Of a DNA stretch of 64,000 nucleotides, positions 25,801-36,263 are shown in pieces. Numbering within the stretch: position 1 is the first letter of the stretch; the number at the start of each line of letters is the position of its first letter. Under the pieces are notes generated by a model, which saw nothing but the letters and a program-made list of their open reading frames with translations, was not told the DNA's origin and ran no database searches. Made by a program: the position numbers and the translations under genes. This stretch comes from Saxidomus purpurata (lineage: Eukaryota; Mollusca; Bivalvia; Venerida; Veneridae), in NCBI GenBank assembly GCA_022818135.1, contig JAFMSR010000013.1, positions 26,568,262-26,632,261 of the forward strand, given 5' to 3'.

Positions 25801-26830
25801 TTGCCTGGGGACTGAAAGTCCCCTAGGCCTAAGTTAGCATACCACATTTCAAACACTGCAGACAATTTAACTGTGCTATGTGCGAATAACAACTGTAAAC
25901 ATGCGCTTTGAGAAAGTAGTGCAAGACAGACCAGATCAATCTTTTGTGTTAATGTCGCATACGATAAGAACATATTACAAATAAAAACAGTACATACAAC
26001 TTCAAACGATTGCAGAAAGGTCTATAGCTTACGGGCTGCATTACACATTTTTCTGTTTTAGAAATTACTGCGCTGTTAGCTGATTACGGAAGATAATCAT
26101 ATGCATATCACGGAAAAGTACGGATATTTACGGAAATTTACGGAAACGTACGGAATTCGATATAAGAGTTTGTAGTTTGATTTTCAAATTTCTGATGTTA
26201 TTTCATTGACAACTTTCTTATTTACGAACGATTACATATAGATTTACCTAAAAATAAGTTTCTTTAAAAAAAGATACAGTTTACGTACATTCCCGAGAAG
26301 GAACTCACGTGATCAAAATCACCCGCCGTTTATCGAGGACGCTGCATGTCAAGGCCAAGTGAACGGTTTCACCGATTACAACTACAAGGTAACCAAGAAT
26401 CATTTTTGCTGTTTTCCCTGTTATACACATTGTACAGTACTGTATTCATATTTCATTTTTGGTATTGCTTTTTTATTTCTTTTTCGAGGTCTTGTCCTTG
26501 GTACACAATAATTTTCGATCCACATCATCAGATATCGCTTGAAGTTGAACAAAGCGCAGATTGAATTATTTTTATTGTTCTCTCAAACAATTGATATTGT
26601 TGACCATGTGATTATTTTTCATTTAACGTACGTTTTATAATAAAACAAACTTCCCTGCCACCCATATATTTGTGAATCATTCATTCTGTGTCATATACTA
26701 AATTTCGCCCTATGCACATTTCGACCCGCGCTTTAGGTAAGGTTCAGCGTAAATCACGAAGGTCAAAAGTTGTTTTTATGGGAGTTAATCTATAGCTCCC
26801 AGGCCTTCAGCGCTCACAGCGCTTTGATTT
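25800..26830. other. Non-coding stretch, no gene recognised
   Basis: A cluster of cggaaa-type words (cacggaaaagtacggatatt and tacggaaacgtacggaattc, about 26110-26158) is the only structure seen. A 72-residue frame at 26346-26564 has no recognisable domain. Confidence 0.3.
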
Positions 26831-27718
26831 ATTTAAAGATCCTGTTTCAGTATAACAATCATTGACAATCTGCCATGGGGAAGATATATGTTTTTTGACA
26901 AAAACATCCATCTAGTAAATGTGTGTTTTACAACAGAAAGTATACCTGCTGACTGGTGAAAAGTAACTATTGCCCGTTTACCAAAATCTGGTACTGCTGG
27001 TGTACGTGATACATTATCTTACCGTGGTATTGAATGTCTTGCTGTATGTATAATATTTGTTGTTTTTTATTAAAAAATAGGCTTTCTAATAGGGCTGAAA
27101 ATAATAACATCATAGCAGATGAGCCGAACGGTTTTAGAAAATAAAGAAATACAATAGATCATGTCTCAACACTTTGCAATAATCATTACTGATACAAGGA
27201 CAAATGCTTGGCCTGATAGTCCACCTTTGTGCCTTTGTCAATTTTAGAAAAGAGTATGATTTCATTAATCGAAGTCTGTTGTGGAAAACAAACTGTTTGA
27301 TATTGACATAAAAGGTAGCATGTTCAGTGTTTTGAGATCCATATACCAACCAATGTCATCCTGTGTTAGAATTTATGGTCGATATACAGAATGTTTTGAA
27401 ACCGTTGGATTACGCCAAACTTACTCGTTGTCGCCGTTATTGTTCAATTTGTTTTTGAGTGACCCAGGGTACAGGTAGAGGAGTCTGTAAAAAATGAAAT
27501 AGCCCGTATCTTATTACAAATGTAAATGCAGATGATAGTTATTGTCATTGGGCCAGAAAATGAAAGTGATTTAAAATATATTTTGATGTTTTGTCAAATT
27601 GGTGTTTTTTAATTCAATGACAGAGCAGTATTGTACATTTAAGATCAACCTCTCATGTCTTAACTTGTGCTTCAGTGTCGTGTTGTCATCATGGGGCGTA
27701 TGAGAATGTCGTATTGGC

Positions 27719-28003
27719 GCTCTTATTTTATCGTTCTGGCGTGGTTGCGTACTGGCGCCCCGTAAAACTGCCAGCACGCCAGGCCAATAAGCAAATGCGC
27801 CCATACTACAAATAAGGTAATTGTCATACTGGCGGGGGCGTCAAAACGACAAGTGTTAATTTGACGTGTTGGTATGTAGTCGGGGCGCCCCGCCCCCTCC
27901 CCTGCTAAGACGACAACTATGTCATTTGTCGTATTGGCGCGCTTTACTTGACGTTCTGGCGTGCTGACGCCCTTAAGACGCACAAAACACCAGAACAAAA
28001 TGG
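27719..28003. mobile_element. GC-rich inverted-repeat element, copy 1
   Basis: A left word (cttattttatcgttctggcg) recurs inverted at the right end (caccagaacaaaatgg). Inside are repeated gtcgtattggcg and ggcgtg words, giving much higher GC than the surroundings. A second copy is at 32843-33117. This looks like a foldback MITE. No coding frame is believable. Confidence 0.6.
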
Positions 28004-28043
28004 CAGAAATCAGCCGCAATACACGTGTATGTTGCTTTTATGT

Positions 28044-28049
28044 TTTATT
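28044..28049 (-). terminator. Candidate polyadenylation signal of cGLR copy 1
   Basis: AATAAA on the minus strand lies about 290 nt past the stop codon, in 3' flanking DNA that is conserved in copy 2 (signal at 35961-35966). Confidence 0.4.
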
Positions 28050-28340
28050 TACATGATTGTAAGATGTGCACATGTATTAGAAAAAACTCACATAAGTATA
28101 TGAAGTGGCAAATAACTTCGCCGCTGTATGAAGATTTTTTTCAAAATAAAGTACTGAGGTAATAAAGTTAACCTGGAATTCTGAAAGTGACCGATTACGT
28201 GTTTTATACCTTTAACAGCTCTTGTGGTTTTCTTGGGAACTAAGACAAAAAAATCACTATCGTACAACAGCACAAACACCGTTTTAACCAGTTTATTTGC
28301 TGCTTCTAAAATCCAACACACCACCTGTTCAGAAACAAGT

Positions 28341-29786
28341 TCAGTCCCTCGCGAGAAAGACACTCCCTTCACGCAAACGTTGAAAGATTTCACGATCTGA
28401 CATTGATATTATCAAGTCAAAAAATCCAAAAGGATTAACTCGTCTTACATAAGGAAATGCGTGCTTAGTAAGGATAAACTTCACCTCTTCCTCCGTCACC
28501 TGAAAAAAGTACACATGCTGTATTTCGTCCAATGCAAGTACATGTAATATGGTTTCTAGTGGGAGAAGAAGGGAACAAACACATACTTGTTCAAACAGTT
28601 TTCTGAATATCAATATTTTGTGAAAGTTGTATTGCGATATACGAAACCTTTCCTTTATCATTGGACATCGCATTAACACATCGGGACCTTCTTGAATCAT
28701 AATCTCGATTTTGTGATCTAACGCCACCTTCTCCTTTCTCGATATTTTTCCTCCCAAAAGATTTGATGACGGGTTCATGTAATTATTTAAGTAACTCCAT
28801 TTTACGCATTTCTTCAGATAATCTAGTATTTTCACCAATGTATCGTAGAAAACCCGTTGTTCAAGATGATCTTGACATGTGTCCTCAAACACCCAAAAAA
28901 GTACATTCTTAATGATATATGAACTTATCTTATCACACAACGGTTTCAATTCGTGTTTTGCCAGCATCTTCATAGCGCTGTATAATTTAATCTGTGTATC
29001 ACTGAATGAATGTATCAATTCCCGTTCAGCTAAGGAGAGTGAAATCCTCCATTGTAAAATTTCAGTATCACTGCCTTCAACGCCTGCAGGAACAACTAAG
29101 ACATCCAAACCTTTCACCTTCTCTATTATCTCTTTTCCTGGCCACTCATGTTTTCTATCTCGTTTACACCAGGTTGCAACAATCGATGGGTAAGAGCAAG
29201 GCAGCGCCGTTACAAAGTCTGCATCAATCTTGACTCTTTTTATGAACGGAATCTCAAAAGTAAATTGCTTTGCAGGACCGCATGTTTCCGAAAATACACT
29301 TTGCTGTTTCACAAATCCTTCACGGTTATTATAAAAGGCTTTTGAAAAAGCCTGGTCATTCCTAAGGTACAACGTACCATTGTGCTTAACAAGCCCCGAC
29401 TTTATAAGTTCGTGTGGGTATGTATTGCTATCCGAGATCAGACGCAAATGTGTATATCCAGGCGGAACATTTTCGAAGTCCAGCTTGAACAAAACAGAAT
29501 ATTGAAAGTGTGCTTGCTCGAGTAAATCTGGATGACTCTCAATACAACAAATATACCTATGAATAAAAAGGAGATCAAGGTCACTGTCGTAAGATATCCC
29601 AGAACCTTCTCCACGACTTCCACTTACTATGATATCTATGCCATGGATATCGCTTACTCTGTAATATAGAGTTGTCAGCTCTGAGCCTCTGTTATATATA
29701 TTTATTCTCGCATTTGAAAGCGTCTTCGTATATCCCAGTTTGTCAAAGGTATCTAGGTATACATCTTCCTCACTTAATTGTTCCAT
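28341..29786 (-). CDS. cGAS-like receptor / Mab-21 domain nucleotidyltransferase, copy 1 (481 aa, intronless)
   Basis: One uninterrupted frame has the two-lobed Mab-21/cGAS architecture. The nucleotidyltransferase core has G56-S57 and the metal-binding pair D69-L-D71 in GSRGEGSGISYDSDLD. A third acidic residue is expected at D190 (KIDADFVTALPC), aligned by eye with the third catalytic aspartate of cGAS. The C-terminal helical lobe contains LQWRISLSLAERELI (about 245-259) and IIKNVLFWVFED (about 291-302), both typical of the Mab-21 fold. cGLRs of this fold sense nucleic acid or other ligands in the cytosol and make cyclic dinucleotides for STING. That this copy does so is inferred from the intact catalytic triad. 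No cGAS-type zinc thumb is evident. The start is the ATG at 29786 (AAATATGG context). An upstream ATG used as an open extension in the paralogues is cut here by a TAG. Paralogues lie at 36264 and 46002. Confidence 0.85.
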   Translation of the reverse strand: MEQLSEEDVYLDTFDKLGYTKTLSNARINIYNRGSELTTLYYRVSDIHGIDIIVSGSRGEGSGISYDSDLDLLFIHRYICCIESHPDLLEQAHFQYSVLFKLDFENVPPGYTHLRLISDSNTYPHELIKSGLVKHNGTLYLRNDQAFSKAFYNNREGFVKQQSVFSETCGPAKQFTFEIPFIKRVKIDADFVTALPCSYPSIVATWCKRDRKHEWPGKEIIEKVKGLDVLVVPAGVEGSDTEILQWRISLSLAERELIHSFSDTQIKLYSAMKMLAKHELKPLCDKISSYIIKNVLFWVFEDTCQDHLEQRVFYDTLVKILDYLKKCVKWSYLNNYMNPSSNLLGGKISRKEKVALDHKIEIMIQEGPDVLMRCPMIKERFRISQYNFHKILIFRKLFEQVCVCSLLLPLETILHVLALDEIQHVYFFQVTEEEVKFILTKHAFPYVRRVNPFGFFDLIISMSDREIFQRLREGSVFLARD

Positions 29787-30130
29787 ATTTTCCGACTACA
29801 GTATTTCATTTATCATATATCAAGACAGTTTGCTCTCCAAACTAAATAACACAGTACTTAACACAGAAACTTCGTAGAAAGGCGTTCCGGCATAGAAAGT
29901 ATGGCTTCGACATTTGAAAGTTAAACCATACTATTCATGTGTGCGTTCTATATCAGTAACGGAGTTCTAAAGCAGCACTAAAGTATAGTATCAGACTATA
30001 TTGGTAAGTAAATTATGCTCATTCCATTTCAGAAGATGGATCTTATTCATGTGCCTACGCACACTCGGGATAAAACAGTAAAACTTCCTTGATATTATAT
30101 TAAGTTCATTAACAATAGAATTGAAAACCA
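29787..30130 (-). promoter_or_regulatory. 5' flank of cGLR copy 1, conserved among paralogues
   Basis: The words ctccaaacta, acttcgtagaaaggcgttcc and ggcatagaaagtatgg sit just upstream of the coding start and recur before copies 2 (37740-37825) and 3 (47490-47560). The more distal part (cagcactaaagtatag, ggtaagtaaatt, cattaacaatag) recurs before copy 3. This is the likely promoter/5'-UTR region. No TATA box or known immune-factor site could be assigned with confidence. Confidence 0.4.
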
Positions 30131-31490
30131 TCTATATGAAAATCTGATTTTAAGGAAGATATATCATACATTTAATTACTGCATTCATTGTTTATATTAT
30201 AAAACTGTCATTCCCTATTATATTTGTGAGGAAATGTTAAGTCCCAGGACCACATTGAGAAAAAACTTCACTTTTTAAATGGATGTGCATGTTAAAAATA
30301 TAGAGCAGTATTTTTCATTGCTCTCAAAGCCTGTGCCTGTGTATTCTAGTTTCAGAGACACCTCCTGGTTCTTTAACATGCCCGGTGTACAGCACCGATT
30401 CATCGGACCTATGTTTTAGGTCTCATCCGAAAGACAAATAGTTATGTTAGTTGAGGAATAGGAGATCGAATATGTGATCCTTGGATAACAAATTAGTTTA
30501 AAGCTATTTTCCCGATGAACAATTGTATAATAAATAACATGGGTAAGAAAGCTGTAAGAGATACATGAGTGTTATGACATTAAAAGTAAATAGATAAATA
30601 TCATTTATGACCTATAATATTTGATACATAAGATTATATATCATATATCGCTTTAAATACCATGATATCAATAAAAAAAAACCTGCTCTATCTGAAATTA
30701 TGTACATTTAAAGAAGACAAATATATACACTAAAATAGATTGCCAGGGGGGAGTAACTCAATACTAAATAAAATTAGATAAAAAAAATTGTTCTCTCCCG
30801 CTAAAGTAATACAGAAATTACTAGATCTAGTATTTAGACAAAAAATGTAGGAAAGTTGGTGATTTTGATCTACCTGTCGATCTAAAAGAACTGCTATGAA
30901 AAGAAGAAAAAAACCTATGAATTGCCAAAAAAAAAAAAAAAAAAAAACCACTAAAGTGTGACCGATAAAAAAAGTTAAAGACATTTATCCCCAAATTCAA
31001 ATTTGAGGAGAACTCAATTTCCTCACAAGAGTACATAGTCAAGCATAAACAGAAATTAATAAAAGCAAGAAAGTGAAACAAAAGTATGCATGGGTTTAAG
31101 ATGAAAAATTAGCCAGTAAGATTCTATGAAAAAAAAACATTTACTTATTACATTATACCTTATCAAAATTGCACAATGTGTTATGATTACGTCTAGCTCT
31201 AGAAATGATACAACCCCTAGCGAAACGAAAAACTTGGTTAGGGTGTTGCGTGTGAACCAGAAACATTTGCTGAAAAAGAATAGGGGAGAAATGTATTTGT
31301 ATCATTCAGAGTACATACGAAAGATAAGGATTTAATGATTGATTGATGGTAACTAGGTATAAACTAGGTAATGATTTGATGGAAACATACAAGGGAAGGC
31401 AGCAACTAAACAGTAATACAAAAATTAAGCGTTTAAAGCAAAGCAAACACATAAAAGCAACTAAATTATAAAGCACTAGGGATTAAAGCA
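30130..31490. other. Spacer between cGLR copy 1 and the second duplicated block
   Basis: AT-rich DNA. A short bivalve-type repeat (tttaacatgcccggtgtaca, then ctcatccgaaagac, about 30373-30435) and a poly-A/T tract near 30929-30948 are visible. No coding exon was recognised. Confidence 0.4.
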
Positions 31491-31496
31491 TGCACA

Positions 31497-31695
31497 TTAA
31501 AAGCGGCAAGCAGAACACTTACATTTTGGCCCCGTCCAGGTGTGGACCAGTCTTTTGAACTCTTTAAAGTTTTCTACCTGCCTAAGTTCATTAGGGGGAA
31601 TATTCCATACCCGTGCACTCTCAAAACAAAAGGAATTCTGTCCGTATCTGGTAGTTCTAGTCTCTTTCAGTATGATCTTAAAGTTTGTAAAAACA
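31497..31695 (-). mobile_element. LINE 3' end fragment (minus strand)
   Basis: The minus-strand frame ends RYGQNSFCFESARVWNIPPN, then ELRQVENFKEFKRLVHTWTG, then a CKCSAC tail and stop. This is a typical C-terminus of CR1/L2-like ORF2 proteins, comparable to the end of LINE B (CHCSACH). Only the last 65 or so codons are present. Confidence 0.75.
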
Positions 31696-33117
31696 CCTTT
31701 AAAACAATATGTAGTTGAAGGAATTATCGATACATGAATATAAATACGCACAACACCCACTACATAAAGGACTCTGAAAATGTGTTAATTGCTCAAGAAA
31801 AAGACAAAGCAGTCCAGCGAACAAAACGCTCTTATTGGGTATCTTTTCAAGAAGATTTGACTTCTGACTCCGATAAAAATCAACATGAATTCTGAAAACC
31901 CATTGGTAAGATAGATGTTGCACAGACAAAAAATAAAGGGATACCTATGGACGGTAGTAATGTACGCTGGTAGTAGAATTTGTATTTGTAATGGTGTATT
32001 ACATGTTCTAAACAAATGGAAAAAAAATTTCAATACTCTCTTAAATAAGAATTATAAGGGTCCTCACTGTTCAAATTCCTTTACCTGTTAAGAGAGAATG
32101 GTTTAAATGTCAAAATTGAGATCTTAAATTGTGGTATCACTGTTGAAGAAGAAATAAAAACAACAATGTTTAAAGACAAATAAGGTATAGCCAGTGGTTT
32201 TGACAACATTCCAATAGATATTTTTAGAAATAATTACTGTATTTCTTTTTTACTTGTGCTATTTATGTTTCCCCCCATATAATGGTCAAGGTCACTGTTA
32301 CTTAAAAAAAAATATTTTATTTTTAAATTTAAATTTATTGAAACATTTCCGGGGTATAAGCAATGTTACTAAAAATAGATGTTTTTCTATTTAGATATCC
32401 TATTTCAGTATAACAATCATGACAAACTGCCATGGGGGAGACATATGTATTTGTGACAAAAACAACCATCTAGTTAATGTGTGTTCTACAACAGAAAGTA
32501 TACCTGCTGACTGGGGAAAGGTAACCATTGCCCTTTTATTCAAATCTGGTACCGACCGTTGATGCTCTTGAAACATCATCTTACCGGGGTATAGAATGTC
32601 GTGTTGTATGTATAATATTTGTTGTTCTGTAATAAATAATAGGCTTTCTAATTGGGCTGAAAATAATTACATCATAGCCGATGAGCCGAACGGTTTTTGA
32701 AAACAAAGAAACACCATTGGATCTTGTCTCAACACTTTGTGATAATCAATAATGATACAAGGACAAATGCTTAGCCTGACAGTCCATCTTTCGTGTCTTT
32801 GTCAATTTTAATAAAGCGTATGCATTCATTAATCGAGGTCTACTCTTATTTTGTCGTTCTGGTGTGGTTGTGTACTGGCGCCCCGTAAAAACACCAGCAC
32901 GCAAGGCCGACAAACAAATGCGCCGATACAAGGTAATTGTCGTACTGGCGGGGGGCGCCAAAACGACAAGTGATTATTTGGCGTGTTGGAGTGTCGGCGG
33001 GGTGCCGTTTGGCGTGTAAGCGTCCCCTGCCAAAAACGACAACTATGTCAGTTGTCGTCTTGTCGTTCTGGCGTGTTGGCGCCCTTCAGACGCGCTAACA
33101 CGCCAGAACGAAATGGC
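31690..33117 (+). repeat. Segmental duplication, copy 2 (LINE D fragment plus GC-rich element)
   Basis: It is collinear with 24575-28003 but shorter. It lacks the 25.06-26.83-kb repeat block and the 27290-27718 part of the LINE. LINE D frames read RTKRSYWVSFQEDLTSDSDK and ESIPADWGKV, then NRLSNWAENNYIIADEPNGF. Many stops are present and it is non-functional. Confidence 0.75.
32843..33117. mobile_element. GC-rich inverted-repeat element, copy 2
   Basis: The ends cttattttgtcgttctggtg and acgccagaacgaaatgg are inverted copies. Internal ggcgtgttgg and ggcgcc words match the element at 27719-28003. Confidence 0.6.
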
Positions 33118-33123
33118 AGAAAT

Positions 33124-35920
33124 CTACGGAAGCCGTAGGGAACCTTCTGACTTTTGACTTCTGACTTCTGAATTTTGACTTTTGACTTCAGACTTTAGCA
33201 GGAAGAGATTTCATTTATTTAATCATTCAATAATACTGTATTACAAAATATTTTCTCACTAAAATGGCATCAGACGTATATTCACTCATCTGCACATATA
33301 GGCAGCCAAACAGACAGACAGATAAGCAGAGGGACAGGAGAGAGAAAGGGAGAGAGTTTACATAAATATACTCTTAATATATTATAGTTTAAAAGTTTAT
33401 CCCTTTATTGCATGTAAGATATGTTACGAGAGAAAGTGAATGACTTCAAAAGTATATAACTTTTAAACATATGACTATATAAGTATATTATAAGTACCTA
33501 CGTGTATTATGGAACATAATACTCGGATATACATACACAGAGACAAAAAACCTACGCACTTACATGCACATACATGCATGTATACATGTACGCAGGCATG
33601 CACGCACACATGCACAAACACACTTACCCACACCCAGCCCCCCTCTCACACACAAATTTACACACTCCATAAATATATAATCATACATTTGTGTATTAAC
33701 TAAACAGCTAGATCAAAAACATAGTACGGGAAAGAAACATGTCAATTTTGTGTCGGTATAATGTAGTTACATATTGTTTGACATTTCATTTTAATAAAAT
33801 AGACTAGAAATGTCCATCGCATAATAAGAAATAGTATTAATTTAGATGACCCTGTTCGTCATTTTACATACTAAGCTGCCCCAGAAATATGTAAAGGCAA
33901 TAAGCAATTTTGAAAGAAAACAATCAGACATTAATTCCCAGGCATTTTAGCTTAGTACTAAATTCCAACTTCAGGCGAAAAGTAAACGACTAGGCACCAG
34001 TTAAATACCTAAATTTTCTTATTGCCGCTAATATATAAGTAGATATCATGTACAGACACACAAATATTCTTATAATTTGTATATTATACATGCCGAGTTA
34101 TATTTTTACAAAGAAACATAGAGAAAGAGGGAAATAAACATTCATTCTTTTGACTTCTTATGACTTTTGACTCTTGACTTCTGAATTTTGAGTTCTGACT
34201 TTTGACTTCTGACTTCTGGCTTTTGACTTTTGACTTCTGTCTTCTGACTCCTGACTTTTGACTGTCAACCTTTGGCGTTTGTTTTGTATTTCACGAAGTT
34301 CCATCTTCTCCTTTGTCTTTTTTCAGAGGTTTTTATCATTCTGCTATGGAAGAAGAAGAAGAAGATGATGGAGCGGTTAGTTGATTATTATTAAAAGGAA
34401 CATTCCTTCTTTTCGTATTTCAGATTTCTCTGTGATTGAAAGTAGGTATCGAATGTATATAAAGGTCACATATATGCAATTTCCCATATCCTTTCCACGA
34501 CCGTAGCGTAGTAATTTGCTAAATAGCTAAATACGGCGTTCATAATACAATGATTAAGGCAAACTTGATTACGTTGAACTTACGGTTTTCTAAGTAATTG
34601 AATTGTTTTTTAAATTATTGAAGCAAGTGGGATTTTCGAAGAAGTCATTCAAGAGCCATTGAAATTATAGTTTCCACTTAGATGGTTTTGCACTTTCGTG
34701 TCCCTATTCATTGTTTACTATCTAAGTGTTAAGAAGTTCACATCCCTATTCATTGTTTAACATCTAAATGTTAAGAAATTCATGAAGTGTTTTGTCCTGT
34801 AATAATTGATATATATATGTAGATAAAAAAAATTATAATATAGATTTCTTGCATATCGTCTTGCTCGATAAGGATGGTAGAAAAGATTCAAAACTATGTC
34901 ATTATAGTTTTAAACATATATAGAATATGTAAAATCAAGACAAAAATGAACGTATCTCTTGCGTTGTACGCAGATATTTACAAAAATAACATAACAATAA
35001 AATTTTCATTGAAGAAAGACTAGAAATATGATTGTAATACAGGTGCTCTGCCTGCAGTGTCTGTTGATAAATGCAGAACTTATTCTGCAATTGAGATAAA
35101 CGCAAAATTAGTGTGACAGAGTTCAAAGTCACCATTATCTGATACAATATGTAGTACTCATTAAGATCAAGTTGCATGTGAACATATAAGTTATAAGACT
35201 CTAGCTGCAGTACTTAGTATATAACTAAGCTAAACGCATCTAAACTTAACAAACCAAACTTGCGCTACAGACGTACGTACGGACAAGGTTTACGCCCTGT
35301 TAAAGACCCACACCACTTTATGGAGGGGCATAAAACCAAAAACTATCCATTTATATACAAACAAGTTATCCGCATTATAGTTTGATTGCCATGAAACCTA
35401 AAAATAACTTTGCTGACATAACAACTTGCCACAGACCTTAAATATTGTGGATTTCAAATCAGTAATTATACGAATGTACTCATATATTTCACTCAGTACT
35501 TATAATACATGTCCTTGCCTTCATCCAAACTTATTCATTTAACAACCAAACACTAGCACTGTTGCATAAAAGGCAGACTAATACTCCGCCCCGCTTTACT
35601 ATTCACATCCACTCTATGTATAAGGATTCCATATACATGCACCAAGTATCAGTGAAATAGTATAGTGTAGTAAGTTAAGAGGTGAGTAGTGTGAACAATT
35701 GTTTTAAACAAAAAAGACATAACTCCATTAATAGTTAGGTAACTTTAATTTATATAGTTTATTATCAGCGTTGCTTTCGACTCTCACTTATGGTGGCTTC
35801 TTTCCCGCGCTAAATCATATAAGTTTGAAATCGAAAGTCAGAAGTTAGAAATCAGAAGTCAGAATTAAAAAGTCAGAAGTCGAATTCAAAAGTAAGAAGG
35901 TACCCTCACGGCTTCGGTAG
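33124..35920. mobile_element. 2.8-kb inverted-repeat DNA element with ttctgactt satellites
   Basis: The left end (ctacggaagccgtagggaac, then cttctgacttttgacttctg) recurs inverted at the right end (ctaccgaagccgtgagggta read on the minus strand). The ends are followed by arrays of ttctgacttttgactt words, with a third array at 34150-34265. The paralogous position beside cGLR copy 1 (28003-28015, ggcagaaatcagcc) lacks the element. This gives an empty site and a probable 4-bp duplication (aaat / atat). No transposase was recognised. Confidence 0.7.
34150..34265. repeat. Internal ttttgacttctgactt repeat array
   Basis: About ten imperfect copies of ttgacttctga-type words, also found beside both ends of the 33124-35920 element. 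Confidence 0.7.
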
Positions 35921-35960
35921 ATATCAGCCACACTACACTTGATGCATGTTGCTTTTATGT

Positions 35961-35966
35961 TTTATT
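35961..35966 (-). terminator. Candidate polyadenylation signal of cGLR copy 2
   Basis: AATAAA on the minus strand in 3' flanking sequence collinear with that of copy 1. Confidence 0.35.
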
Positions 35967-36263
35967 TATATGATTGTAAAATGTGCACATGTATTAGAAA
36001 ATACTTAAATAAGTACATGAAGTGGCACATAACTTCGCCGCTGTATGAATATCTCCTAAAGGAGTACTTAAGTAATAAAATTAACCTCGAATTCTGGAAG
36101 TGATCGAATAGTGTTTGTTAACTTTTAACAACTCATGTTGTTTCTTTGGGAACTGAGACAAAATGAAAAAAAAGAAACGCTATCGTACAACAGCACAAAC
36201 ACCGTTTCTACAAGTTTATTTGCTGCGTCTAAAATCCAACACACCACCTGTTCAGAAACAAGT

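Larger units (their letters stand above)
24575..28003 (+). repeat. Segmental duplication, copy 1 (LINE D fragment plus GC-rich element)
   Basis: Blocks 24575-25060, 26830-27290 and 27719-28003 match, in the same order and orientation, 31690-32290, 32395-32842 and 32843-33117. Within the shared part is a decayed LINE (LINE D) with RTKRSYRVFFQEDLTSGSDK, later ESIPADW, then NRLSNRAENNNIIADEPNGF, and a pseudo-RT (CVRIYGRYTECFETVGLRQT) present only in this copy. The extra 25.06-26.83 kb here is bivalve repeat DNA. Confidence 0.75.

Noticed and set aside
28879..29193. A 104-codon plus-strand frame antisense to cGLR copy 1, with counterparts at 36796-37110 and 46540-46854
   Set aside because: It is conserved in all copies only because the sense strand is. 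It has no start context, domain or flanking signals of its own.
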